Shown here piece by piece: positions 38,078-46,733 of a DNA stretch of 56,573 nt. The position numbers and the translations under genes are program-made. The DNA lies in assembly GCA_023382055.1 (NCBI GenBank), contig JAMCQN010000077.1, forward strand, positions 1-56,573, given 5' to 3'. This DNA is from Chloroflexota bacterium. GTDB taxonomy: Bacteria; Chloroflexota; Anaerolineae; J036; Brachytrichaceae. The first letter of the stretch is position 1. Each line of letters opens with the position of its first letter. The notes beneath the pieces are model-generated. The model had not been told where the DNA came from. It saw nothing but the letters and a program-made list of their open reading frames with translations, and searched no databases.

Positions 38078-40297
38078 GTGAACAAGGAAACCTTCCTGAA
38101 TCTGTTTCCGCTGGGTTCGCATTTATGCCGCGAACCCATGCCGCCGATGTCTGAACTGAAAGCCGATATGGCGATACTCAAAAAGCGCGGGTTCAACCTC
38201 GTCAAGCTGCAGGAGCAATGGATGATTGACGAGCCGGAGGAGGGTCATTGCGACTTTGCCCGTTATGAGGAGCTGATTGAGCACGCCGCCTCGCTGGAGA
38301 TGGGCGTTTACATGGGTTTGACGTGCGAGCAGGCCCCGGACTGGCTGTATCGCAAATACCCCGACTGCCGCATGGTTGGGCGAAACGGCCAGCCGATTAT
38401 TTATCAGGCGCAAACTCCTCTGCCCGCAGACGGCAAGCCCGGCCCATGTTTTGACCATGACGGCGCCATGAATGACCAGTTGCGCTTCATACGCCTGCTG
38501 GTCGCAAGGCTGGGCAAGTACGAGAACATTGTCGTTTGGAATACCTGGCAGGAGATTGGCTATTGGTCGGAGACCATCGTGGGTCAGCCGACCTGCTATT
38601 GCGAACATACGCTGAAAGCATTCCGAAGTTGGCTGCGCGAAACTTATGCGGATCTGGACGCTTTGAACCGCGCCTGGAATATGCGCTACCGGTCCTGGGA
38701 AGCGATTCAGCCCAACCGGCACACGCAGAAAAGTTGCTGTCCGCAGGATATCGCCTGGGGAACCTTCCAGGATAACGTGCGCATTGCCCGCACGTTGCAG
38801 GCGCGCAGTGACGCGATTCGCGCTGCGGACCCTTATCGTCGACCGGTCTTTGCCCATAAAGCTGGATTGAACATCGGCGCCGCGCAGGACTGGGTCTATG
38901 CGCGATGCCAGGATTTCCTCGGCGCATCGGCATATCCTGCCTGGGCGCCTTGCGATCAGTGGGATGACGCCGCGCAGTCGAACGGCCAGCCGCATGACAA
39001 GCACGCCGCGTTGCTCAATGAGATGTGGAACGGCATCGCGCTAAAGTTCGACTACCTGCGTTCGTGTAACGCGCCTGGCAACCCTTTATGGGCTGCGGAA
39101 TTCCAGGGCGGGCCTGTCAGCACCGCGTTTCACAAAGGGCGCGTCCCTTCGCCCGATGACATCCGGCGCTGGATGCTGACCGCGCTGGCGTCGGGTGTTA
39201 CTGCGATCTCGTTCTGGGTCACCCGCGCCGAGATCGCCGCCGACGAGTTGAACGGTTTCGGTTTGCTTGACAGTGCCGGAGATACCACTCCCCGGCTGGA
39301 AGAAGCTGCACGGATCGGTGAAGTATTACAACGACATGCCGACGTGCTGGCGCGTCCGACGCTGGTGCGGTCTGAAGTCGCGATCATCGTCGATGAGGAT
39401 AACTACCAGGTCTGCCGGTTGCTGGGTCAAGCCGCCGAACACCTGCCGTATAGCGTGCGCGGCTGGCACCGCCTGCTGTGGGACGCGGGAGTCTCGGTCG
39501 ATTTCGTCGCCGCATCGCATCTGGACAACATCAGGCTGGATCAATATAAGGCGATAGTCCTGGCGTTTCCTCTGGTCGTCTCTGACAAGACCACCGCATG
39601 GCTGTCGTCTTACGTAGAACAAGGCGGGAACCTCATCAGCGACGCATGTCCAGGTCGGGTTACCGAATACGGTTACGCGACTCGCGGTGAATTGCCGCAA
39701 GCAGTGTGCGACCTGTTTGGGGTGCGTCAAGTGGGTCTAAGCATGGTTAGGGAACCCGACAATGGCGCCCGCTGGTCGCCGGCGGAGCGTTCCTGGGGTG
39801 AGTATCTCAATCCGGCTGAGCTGCTGGGAACCGGGCCTCTGAACGGCCAGCATCTGCGCGCTAACGTCTATGTGCAAACGTTCGAGTGCGCAGACAGCCA
39901 ACCGCTCCTGACTTATAACGACGGGGTTGCCGGGACAGTGCGCCAGGCCGGCAAGGGCAGGGCGTGGTTGCTGGGCACTTACGCCGGCCACAGCGGGACG
40001 GCGTATCGCAGCGTGCAGACAGCCTTGTTTGTGCGCCATTTGCTGAGTCAGTGCGGTATCGGGAGACGGCATAGCGGTGAGCTCCTTTTACGAAGACGCG
40101 TTACAAGCGACAAGGAAATCTGGTTCGTAACAAATCCAACACCGCACGATATCATGGAGACGATCGATACGGGCGCCTGGCATGTTGAAGACTTGTTGGG
40201 CGAACCGCTTCAACCCCGTGGGAATGGCGTGCGTATAGATGTCCGGAGCCTGGATGTACGGGCGCTGGTTCTGACGCGTGATCAACCTGCCATATAG
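38078..40297 (+). CDS. GH42-type beta-galactosidase-like glycoside hydrolase
   Basis: A 739-aa enzyme with a GH42 TIM barrel (about residues 1-380), a trimerisation/GATase-like domain (about 390-600; AIIVDEDNYQVCRLL, YKAIVLAFP) and a small C-terminal beta domain. Candidate acid/base Glu159 is in VWNTWQEIG and nucleophile Glu341 in LWAAEFQGG. No signal peptide is seen, so it is cytosolic. The acid/base motif departs from the usual NE pair, so the substrate may not be a simple beta-galactoside. AAGGAGG lies upstream of the GTG start at 38078. Confidence 0.88.
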   Translation: MNKETFLNLFPLGSHLCREPMPPMSELKADMAILKKRGFNLVKLQEQWMIDEPEEGHCDFARYEELIEHAASLEMGVYMGLTCEQAPDWLYRKYPDCRMVGRNGQPIIYQAQTPLPADGKPGPCFDHDGAMNDQLRFIRLLVARLGKYENIVVWNTWQEIGYWSETIVGQPTCYCEHTLKAFRSWLRETYADLDALNRAWNMRYRSWEAIQPNRHTQKSCCPQDIAWGTFQDNVRIARTLQARSDAIRAADPYRRPVFAHKAGLNIGAAQDWVYARCQDFLGASAYPAWAPCDQWDDAAQSNGQPHDKHAALLNEMWNGIALKFDYLRSCNAPGNPLWAAEFQGGPVSTAFHKGRVPSPDDIRRWMLTALASGVTAISFWVTRAEIAADELNGFGLLDSAGDTTPRLEEAARIGEVLQRHADVLARPTLVRSEVAIIVDEDNYQVCRLLGQAAEHLPYSVRGWHRLLWDAGVSVDFVAASHLDNIRLDQYKAIVLAFPLVVSDKTTAWLSSYVEQGGNLISDACPGRVTEYGYATRGELPQAVCDLFGVRQVGLSMVREPDNGARWSPAERSWGEYLNPAELLGTGPLNGQHLRANVYVQTFECADSQPLLTYNDGVAGTVRQAGKGRAWLLGTYAGHSGTAYRSVQTALFVRHLLSQCGIGRRHSGELLLRRRVTSDKEIWFVTNPTPHDIMETIDTGAWHVEDLLGEPLQPRGNGVRIDVRSLDVRALVLTRDQPAI

Positions 40298-40326
40298 TCC
40301 GCTAATCTGGATTGGCTGATTGCCAG

Positions 40327-41151
40327 TTACTGTTCCTGATCGCTTTCTATCGTCGTGACCAGGTGTTCGTGTATATCGTTCAGTTTCGTGAGCACCTCAG
40401 TAATTTCCAATTCAGCCTTCAAGTTGACGCGGTAGTCCAGTTCGCCGCGGATTCGATCCTTCGTGTCCTGCCGGTTCTGGCTCATCATGATGATCGGCGC
40501 CTGCACGGCGGCAAGCGTGGAGAGGAACAGATTGAGCAGGATAAAGGGGTAGGGATCCCAGGGTTTCTGGAGCAGTGAGTTTACCAGAATATACACCGCT
40601 AGAATGCACGCGAACAAGATGATAAACGTCCACGATCCGCCGAACCTCGCGACCAGATCTGCGATGTGCTCGCCCAGTGTCTCTTTCTCCTCAAATTCCA
40701 CATTAGGGTTGCGCGAGGCGCGCGTGCGCAACAACTCGTGCGAGGCGCGCAGTTGCTTTGCAGTCATGGTGAGCATATCGAGCCCTGCCATCGGTTTCTT
40801 CTGCAGTAGCGCCTCGAGGTCATTGCGGTCTACTTCGATGGCAACCGTATCCTCCAATGCGACGGCAGTGGTCAAGTGAGTCGTGCCCGCCAGCATCGAT
40901 GACAACCCGAATATGTCGCCAGGCCCGGCGGTGTCGACAACGATAGGCTCGCCTGCCTCATCCGTCATCGTCATCCGCACATTGCCGCTCTGCGTTACGT
41001 ATGCGCGCGCGCCCGGTTCGCCGGCGCGGAATATCACCTGATCCTGACTGAAACGCCGGACTTCCACCTGTTGCGCCAGCACAGCGCGTTCATCCGCATC
41101 GAGCAAGGCAAAAATCGGCACATCTTCGAAAATGCTTGGGTCTGCCGGCAT
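40327..41151 (-). CDS. Cyclic nucleotide-binding domain plus DUF1003 membrane protein
   Basis: A 274-aa protein. Residues 1-125 form a CRP-type cNMP-binding domain (VIFRAGEPGARAYV, GPGDIFGLSSML). The rest is DUF1003 with two membrane helices (about 175-195 and 205-225; WDPYPFILLNLFLSTLAA is the family hallmark) and a C-terminal coiled coil. There is no DNA-binding domain, so it is a membrane sensor rather than a regulator. ATG 41151 has GGAGGA 7 nt upstream and a TATAGT -10 farther up. Convergent with the GH42 gene. Confidence 0.9.
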   Translation of the reverse strand: MPADPSIFEDVPIFALLDADERAVLAQQVEVRRFSQDQVIFRAGEPGARAYVTQSGNVRMTMTDEAGEPIVVDTAGPGDIFGLSSMLAGTTHLTTAVALEDTVAIEVDRNDLEALLQKKPMAGLDMLTMTAKQLRASHELLRTRASRNPNVEFEEKETLGEHIADLVARFGGSWTFIILFACILAVYILVNSLLQKPWDPYPFILLNLFLSTLAAVQAPIIMMSQNRQDTKDRIRGELDYRVNLKAELEITEVLTKLNDIHEHLVTTIESDQEQ

Positions 41152-41311
41152 AGTTCAGTCCTCCGAATACAAGAAGCCATCACTATAAATAGAATCTCTC
41201 TCTGGTTTACGGCTACGGATGATAACGCCATCCGACTGAATATACCAACCCGCATCCCGGACATCGAAAGCCATTGTTCATCGTACAATCCACTTGTCAT
41301 AGGAATCAAAC

Positions 41312-42409
41312 ATGGCAGAACTTCCTTGTGGTGAACGTGTCGTGCGTTGTCTCACCGGACAACCTGTTGACCGCGTTCCGTATGGCGTTGGTTTGGGCTG
41401 GGACCCGTGGGGTGAAACACTCGATCTCTGGCGAAGAGAGACTTGCGATATATACCTCAACCCGCGCGAACGGCTGGAGTTTGACCGCAGTTTTGCGCAT
41501 CCCGATATCCATCTTGGGATTTACCCTGAGTTTGATGCCGTGGTGATCGAACAGAATGAGGACTTCGTCATCCATCGCGATGGGCGTGGAATCACGATGC
41601 GCGATCGGCGCGATAGTGGATCGATGCCGGAATGGCTCGATTACCCAGTCAAGACTGACGATGATTGGGAGCGCCTGAAAACCGAACGTTTGCGCCCAGA
41701 CCAGCCGGGCCGGATATCGCAGAACTGGGATGACTTTCGCGAGCGCCTGCGCGAGACTGGCGAGGTCGTACAGGTCGGTATGTTTCCCTATGGCGTGTTT
41801 GGAACTGCGCGCGACCTGCTTGGCGTCGAGGAACTGCTGATCAGTTTCTACACCCGCCCGCATCTGATCCATGACATCATGACGCATCTGACGACGCTGT
41901 GGATTTCGGTGTGGGAACGCGTTGCGTCTGAGACGCCGATCAGCCACATTCATATCTGGGAGGACATGTCCGGCAAGGCGGGATCATTAATCTCTCCCCG
42001 CATGGTCAATGACTTCATGATGCCCTGTTACGATCGCATCACCGACTTCGCTCGCGCCAACAGCGCACGAATTGTATCGGTCGATACAGACGGCGATTGC
42101 CGGCAGCTCATCCCGATCTTCCTTGAGCATGGCGTCAACATGATGTTCCCCTTCGAGGTGCAGGCCGGCAACGACGTGCGTGACTTTCGCAGGGAGTACC
42201 CTCAACTGGGCATCATGGGCGGGCTGGATAAACGAGCGCTGGCTGCAACGCACGCAGACATTGACGCCGAGGTAGATAAAGCCGCCGAGATGGTGCGCTA
42301 TGGCCGTTACATACCGAGCTTCGACCATCTGATCCCGCCGGATGTCCCCTGGCGGAACTACCTGTATGCGGCAGGGCGACTCAGGAAGGTTTGCTACGGC
42401 GACGGATAG
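41312..42409 (+). CDS. Uroporphyrinogen decarboxylase-family protein (corrinoid methyltransferase-like)
   Basis: A 365-aa URO-D-fold protein. It keeps ERVVRCLTGQPVDRVPYG at the N-terminus, the late DGDCRQLIPIFLEHGVN and a GLDKRALA motif. It lacks the heme-enzyme neighbours and resembles the MtaA/MtbA-like or vanillate-demethylase-like group that handles methylated corrinoids or small methylated compounds. No corrinoid protein lies nearby. AGGA precedes the ATG, and TACAAT (41284-41289) is a plausible -10 with a 15-nt leader. Confidence 0.83.
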   Translation: MAELPCGERVVRCLTGQPVDRVPYGVGLGWDPWGETLDLWRRETCDIYLNPRERLEFDRSFAHPDIHLGIYPEFDAVVIEQNEDFVIHRDGRGITMRDRRDSGSMPEWLDYPVKTDDDWERLKTERLRPDQPGRISQNWDDFRERLRETGEVVQVGMFPYGVFGTARDLLGVEELLISFYTRPHLIHDIMTHLTTLWISVWERVASETPISHIHIWEDMSGKAGSLISPRMVNDFMMPCYDRITDFARANSARIVSVDTDGDCRQLIPIFLEHGVNMMFPFEVQAGNDVRDFRREYPQLGIMGGLDKRALAATHADIDAEVDKAAEMVRYGRYIPSFDHLIPPDVPWRNYLYAAGRLRKVCYGDG

Positions 42410-42436
42410 GAATAGCTCCGTGCGGTACAAACTGCT

Positions 42437-42523
42437 GTGCTCAGGCTGACGCTGCCCTACGGTCTCGCGATTGGGATTACATTAGGCGTATTAGCGCTGG
42501 CGTGGTCACTGCTTGTCAGGTAA
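42437..42523 (+). CDS. Possible 28-aa single-helix membrane peptide
   Basis: A GTG-initiated frame encodes (M)LRLTLPYGLAIGITLGVL followed by ALAWSLLVR: one hydrophobic helix flanked by Arg on both ends, as in many small membrane proteins. TACAAA (42426-42431) lies 5 nt before the GTG, matching the leaderless arrangement of other genes here. There is no homology evidence and the frame is short, so chance is a real alternative. Confidence 0.35.
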   Translation: MLRLTLPYGLAIGITLGVLALAWSLLVR

Positions 42524-42618
42524 TCTGACGGTACAGCCAGCCAGCGGAGGCACTGCCAGCCAGTTGGGAGGTATCTGTCATGTTATCTGATCCTGTCCGC
42601 GTTATACAAGCCTGACGA

Positions 42619-42624
42619 TAGAAT
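42619..42624 (+). promoter_or_regulatory. -10 hexamer TAGAAT for the decarboxylase operon
   Basis: TAGAAT is 6 nt before ATG 42631 with no Shine-Dalgarno, predicting a leaderless transcript for the operon leading into the envelope module. Confidence 0.5.
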
Positions 42625-42630
42625 AACAGT

Positions 42631-44076
42631 ATGCCACATCCAATAATCGGTTGGGAGCACGAGTCGCCCGTGCCCAACCATACCTTCAACGATTTTCTGT
42701 CCTCTCGCGATGGATGTTTATTCTTCGAGGATCTGGACCTGATCCAGATGCTGCTGGGAGGCCGCGAGGATCAGGGCCTGGGCCGCCTGATGACCAGTCC
42801 GCTTGAAATCGTGTACCTGCCCATGATCCGTCAGAAAATCGCGACCTTGAACGATATCTTCGCGTCCGTGGCCGCGGAAACTGGTTATGCCGGACATTTC
42901 CATTATGCCTACGCTTCCAAAGCGAACACAAGCGAGGAAGTGGTGCGTGAAGCGCTGAACGCGGGGGCGCATTACGAGATGTCCTCACAGGTTGACACCG
43001 ATATCGTCATGATGATGCAGAACGCAGGGCGCCTGCAACCTGACCGCATGGTAATTGCCAACGGATTCAAACCCGCCGGCAGCGGTTATGCGCGCAGCCT
43101 GCTGCGGTTAAAAGCAAACCATGACAACCTGATTCCTGTTCTGGAAGACCTGGTCGAACTTGCGCCGTTTATCGACAGCGACCAGCATTTTGAGTTGGGT
43201 CTGCGGTTGAAGTGTTATGGGCATCGCAACCATAACACGAAAACCCCAATCGACAGCGGTAATTCACGATTTGGCATGCCGATTGACGACCTGTGGCAGG
43301 CGGCCGATATCATCGCTGCCGCGTCGGCGCCGACTTTGAAACTTCTGCACGCGATGATCGGCAGCCAGATCACCGGCGAACATGACTTTGTCAGCGCGTT
43401 GAAACCTGCCATTGATCTATACGCGCGGCTGCGCCAGCGCCATTCGCAATTGAGCATCTTCGATTATGGCGGCGGGATCCCGGCTCCGATGACGCTCAAT
43501 TTCCACTTTGACTACCACGAGTTTTTCCGCCAGTTGATGACGGCATTTATAGAAATATGCGGCCGTTACGATGTACCGGCGCCCGATATCATGGGTGAAA
43601 TGGGCCGCTACACGACGACCGAGCATGGCGCGCACTTCTTCAAGGTGTTGACGGTCAAAAATAACGGCTCAACCCTGCCGTGGTACGTCATCGACGGCTC
43701 CATCATGACTTCATTCCCGGACGTGTGGGCGCTGGGCGAACACTTTATCGTGCTGCCGCTGAACCACCTGGACAAACCCTTTCAACGCGTGCAACTCGGC
43801 GGATTGACCTGCGACAGTGACGATGTCTACCCGCCAAAAACGAGCGTATCGCCGCTCTTCCTGCCTGTCGAGACCCGGGACTTGTACATCGGATTCTTCT
43901 GTGTTGGCGCGTATCAGGAGATGCTGGGCGGCGTGCGCGGCAGCAAGCATTGCATGCTGCCTGAAGCCAGCGAGTTGGTGATCGACCGTAACAGCGACGG
44001 GCAGTACCAGTTCCGCACGATTCCAGGTCAAACCAGCAATGATGTCTTGCGCAACCTGGGCTACCCGGTGGGCTAA
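42631..44076 (+). CDS. Fold-type III PLP decarboxylase (arginine decarboxylase-like)
   Basis: A 481-aa enzyme of the alanine racemase/ornithine decarboxylase fold. PLP Lys97 is in FHYAYASKAN; the barrel has FDYGGGIPAP (phosphate-binding glycines); and Cys394 is in LTCDSDD, the conserved catalytic cysteine of basic amino acid decarboxylases. The pattern best matches biosynthetic arginine decarboxylase, although it is shorter than E. coli SpeA. The product would be agmatine for polyamines. Its stop is 2 bp before the next gene, so it is cotranscribed with the TM/coiled-coil protein. Confidence 0.82.
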   Translation: MPHPIIGWEHESPVPNHTFNDFLSSRDGCLFFEDLDLIQMLLGGREDQGLGRLMTSPLEIVYLPMIRQKIATLNDIFASVAAETGYAGHFHYAYASKANTSEEVVREALNAGAHYEMSSQVDTDIVMMMQNAGRLQPDRMVIANGFKPAGSGYARSLLRLKANHDNLIPVLEDLVELAPFIDSDQHFELGLRLKCYGHRNHNTKTPIDSGNSRFGMPIDDLWQAADIIAAASAPTLKLLHAMIGSQITGEHDFVSALKPAIDLYARLRQRHSQLSIFDYGGGIPAPMTLNFHFDYHEFFRQLMTAFIEICGRYDVPAPDIMGEMGRYTTTEHGAHFFKVLTVKNNGSTLPWYVIDGSIMTSFPDVWALGEHFIVLPLNHLDKPFQRVQLGGLTCDSDDVYPPKTSVSPLFLPVETRDLYIGFFCVGAYQEMLGGVRGSKHCMLPEASELVIDRNSDGQYQFRTIPGQTSNDVLRNLGYPVG

Positions 44077-44078
44077 AC

Positions 44079-44936
44079 ATGAACCGCGAACAACTCAGCC
44101 GAGAGATGCAGGAACAGATTCGTAAATCGATTCTGTCATATTCCATTTTTCGCCCGGAAAGCGCTATTGTGATCGCTTTGACGCTGGTCCTGGTGACGCT
44201 GTCTCTGGTGGGGTTGTCCTGGTTTCCCGGCGCGTGGTGGATGTGGTTGCTGTTTGGCGTAATCGGCGAAGGTTTGATCGTACTGAGTTCGCTGAAGGAT
44301 CAGCGCTTCTATCGCCAGGTGATGGACGAGTTGTTCCACGACAAGTTCGATATCACCAAGCTTCATAGCGCTGACAACCGGCAGAAGGTTGCCAAGGCGC
44401 TGGAATACCGCGAGTTGATTTTCAAGGAGATCGACCGCAAACAGGATCCGGTTCTGGATGAATATCTGCGCGATTCAGCGCGCGGTCTGGAGGACTGGAT
44501 TGCTCAGATCTATCGACTGGCGCAAGGCGTGGATGCCTACCAGCGCGACCCGATGATCGCGCGCGACCTGGCGAGTGTGCCGCAGGAACTTGACAAATTC
44601 AAGGCGCAACTTGTCAGGGAAAAGGGCAGCCCGGTTCAGGCAGAACTGGAGAAGACGATTAGCATTAAACAAGCGCAGTGGGACGCTTTAAGCAACCTGC
44701 GCGATACGATGGCCAAGGCGCAACTGCAATTGGAGGATACACTGTCAGCCATTGGAACCGAATACATGCAGATCGTGTTGATCGGTTCGAAAGATGTGAA
44801 CAGCAGCCGCGCGCAAAGGCTTCAGCAGGATATGCTCGAACAGGTGCGTGCGTTACAGGATACCAGCGCTGCCATGGATGAGGTCTATCAGAACTCAGCC
44901 GGGCAGACGACGGGAGTCGTGTCTCGCGCGTCGTAG
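44079..44936 (+). CDS. Two-TM coiled-coil protein of unknown function
   Basis: A 285-aa protein with a charged N-terminus (1-25), two closely spaced membrane helices (about residues 27-48 and 52-72) and about 200 cytosolic residues that are helical and coiled-coil-like, ending in a QRLQQDMLEQVRALQ stretch. No family was recognised. It lies 2 bp after the decarboxylase and 63 bp before the SBP-OmpA gene on the same strand, which places it as a membrane partner of the two extracytoplasmic proteins. Confidence 0.7.
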   Translation: MNREQLSREMQEQIRKSILSYSIFRPESAIVIALTLVLVTLSLVGLSWFPGAWWMWLLFGVIGEGLIVLSSLKDQRFYRQVMDELFHDKFDITKLHSADNRQKVAKALEYRELIFKEIDRKQDPVLDEYLRDSARGLEDWIAQIYRLAQGVDAYQRDPMIARDLASVPQELDKFKAQLVREKGSPVQAELEKTISIKQAQWDALSNLRDTMAKAQLQLEDTLSAIGTEYMQIVLIGSKDVNSSRAQRLQQDMLEQVRALQDTSAAMDEVYQNSAGQTTGVVSRAS

Positions 44937-44999
44937 CGCGACAAGCAGGATAGTACAGCGTGTGCCCGCCGTTTTCTGCGGCGCGCAAGGGATTATGCC

Positions 45000-46622
45000 A
45001 TGCAAAAACTGAGTACAACGCGGATCATCTTCTTTTTGATTGTGGGCTTGGCTCTCATCATCGTCTGCGCCGCGCTGGGGGCGAACTCTGTGTTGAAGCC
45101 TCTGCAGGCAACCCCGACGCCGGCACAGGTGAGTGTGACCGGGCAGAATCAGGCGACGCCGGTTGTCGATCTGAAGTCGCCGGCGCCGGTCTTTGCGCCC
45201 GGCGTCGATACCAAGGACGGCCTTCCCACGTATGTCTGTGGCGCCGACAGCTTCGGCAGTTACTTTATCCTGCAGCAAATGCAGATATCCGGCAAAGATG
45301 TGGCGCACGGTTTCCATCTGGGCATCGTGCCGTTCCTGCTCGATAACGACCCGGCATATGACGTCACCGAGGAGCAGCGCACAGCTTTGCTCAACAACGG
45401 GAAGTGGGACTGCCTGCTGACCACGCTCGACTCAGTCGCGTTGACCAGCCCCGGCGTCATCACTGCGATCATCGACGAAAGCGCGGGCGCGGATCAGCTC
45501 TGGGTGCGCGACATCAAGACGATCAACGACCTTAAGGGCAAGCGCATCGCGTTCTCGCGCGGCAGTGTCGGCGAGTACTTCGTTTACTACACGTTGTCCA
45601 TCGCGCGTTTGAATCCGCGCATCGACGTTACGCTGGCGCCGCAGGATACAGTCGCCGATGCCGTAAAAGCGTTCAACGACGGCAAAGCCGATGCCGTGTC
45701 CGGTTGGGAGCCGGATATCTATGACGCCAAGAACGGCGGAGGAGTGGCCCTGCTGAGTTCCAGCCAGATGCGCATCGTCCTCGACGTGGTCGTCACGTCG
45801 CGCCAGTCCATCGGCAAAGAAGCCGATCTGGTACAGAAGTTTACGGACGCATGGTTTGACACGTTAAAGGCGCAGGAGGAGAACTTCGACAGCGCCGCCG
45901 CTCAAATCGCCAAGTGGGGGCACAACGACTGGTCAGCAGTCTCGGTCGCGAATGCCAGCGCAGATCTGAAGGGCGCGCTGCAGAGCCTGGCGCAGGCCGA
46001 CCTGGGCGCGAACGCCTTTGTGATGCGCGACACAGGCCCACTCGTCAACCGGCTGAATATTGCGCGCCGCGTGTGGGCTGCATCGGGCGCGCAGGTGCCC
46101 GGCGATAATGTCGCCGACCTGATCAATCCCGGATTCGTCACGCGCTCGGCGGCGCAGGCAAGCCTGCAGGCCAACGGCAAACCAGTCAACGACACGTTCT
46201 CACTGTCGTCGAAGCTCGACCTGAGCGGGGTCAACACGAATGACGCGGCGACGCTGGCCGTGCTGCCCTGCCGCCGATTCGCGTTTGTGCCGGAGTCCAC
46301 GGCGCTGACGATTGAGTCGCGGCGCATCCTGGATGACTGCGTTGTGCCGACGCTGCAGCAGAGCGTCGGCCTGTTCCTGCGCGTCAAAGGATCGGCGGCC
46401 TGGCCTGGCCCCAAAGGCACATATACCAAGACTGACATCCTCAAGTTTGCCGAGGGGCGGGCGCAGTCCGTGGTGGATTACCTCGTGTCGCAAGGGATTG
46501 ACCGCAGTCGTTTTATCGTCGAGAGCACCCTGCCGCCGGAGGCGCACTGGGAAACCGATGATGCGGATCTGCAGGCGGAAGATCGTTACGTCGAGATGAC
46601 GTTGCTTACGGTCGGACGGTAG
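45000..46622 (+). CDS. ABC-type substrate-binding domain fused to an OmpA-like domain
   Basis: A 540-aa exported protein. Residues 8-30 are a membrane anchor/signal. A Pro/Thr linker leads to a NMT1/phosphonate-type binding protein domain (about 75-345; KGKRIAFSRGSVGEYF). A C-terminal OmpA-like domain (about 425-538) has the hallmarks FVPESTALTIESRRIL and EGRAQSVVDYLVSQGI with the conserved Arg; the peptidoglycan-binding Asp is not obvious. So the ligand-binding domain would be tethered to the cell wall. No ABC permease or ATPase is nearby. AAGGGA precedes the ATG. Confidence 0.85.
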   Translation: MQKLSTTRIIFFLIVGLALIIVCAALGANSVLKPLQATPTPAQVSVTGQNQATPVVDLKSPAPVFAPGVDTKDGLPTYVCGADSFGSYFILQQMQISGKDVAHGFHLGIVPFLLDNDPAYDVTEEQRTALLNNGKWDCLLTTLDSVALTSPGVITAIIDESAGADQLWVRDIKTINDLKGKRIAFSRGSVGEYFVYYTLSIARLNPRIDVTLAPQDTVADAVKAFNDGKADAVSGWEPDIYDAKNGGGVALLSSSQMRIVLDVVVTSRQSIGKEADLVQKFTDAWFDTLKAQEENFDSAAAQIAKWGHNDWSAVSVANASADLKGALQSLAQADLGANAFVMRDTGPLVNRLNIARRVWAASGAQVPGDNVADLINPGFVTRSAAQASLQANGKPVNDTFSLSSKLDLSGVNTNDAATLAVLPCRRFAFVPESTALTIESRRILDDCVVPTLQQSVGLFLRVKGSAAWPGPKGTYTKTDILKFAEGRAQSVVDYLVSQGIDRSRFIVESTLPPEAHWETDDADLQAEDRYVEMTLLTVGR

Positions 46623-46633
46623 TGATTGCAGTT

Positions 46634-46660
46634 ACCCCGTTTGCGTTGATCAAGCGGGGT
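46634..46660 (+). terminator. Hairpin between the SBP-OmpA and SBP-VWA genes
   Basis: ACCCCGTTTG and CAAGCGGGGT form a 10-bp stem (one G-U pair) with a 7-nt loop, 11 bp after the stop. It lacks a U tract, so it may be an mRNA-stability or attenuation hairpin rather than a full terminator. Confidence 0.35.
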
Positions 46661-46733
46661 TGGAGTCTTGTCCCGATATGCGCGGCACATACGGTTGCTG
46701 CGAATAACGGGATGGATCAAAGGCGGATAAGTC

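Larger units (their letters stand above)
42410..42630. other. 220-bp gap: small ORF, direct repeats, promoter
   Basis: The gap holds a possible 28-codon membrane peptide (42437-42523), two imperfect copies of a GCCAGCCAG...GGAGG block near 42534-42573, and the promoter of the decarboxylase. Confidence 0.45.

Noticed and set aside
42534-42573. Repeated GCCAGCCAG...GGAGG block as a regulatory operator
   Set aside because: Two imperfect copies only and no symmetry; not enough to call.
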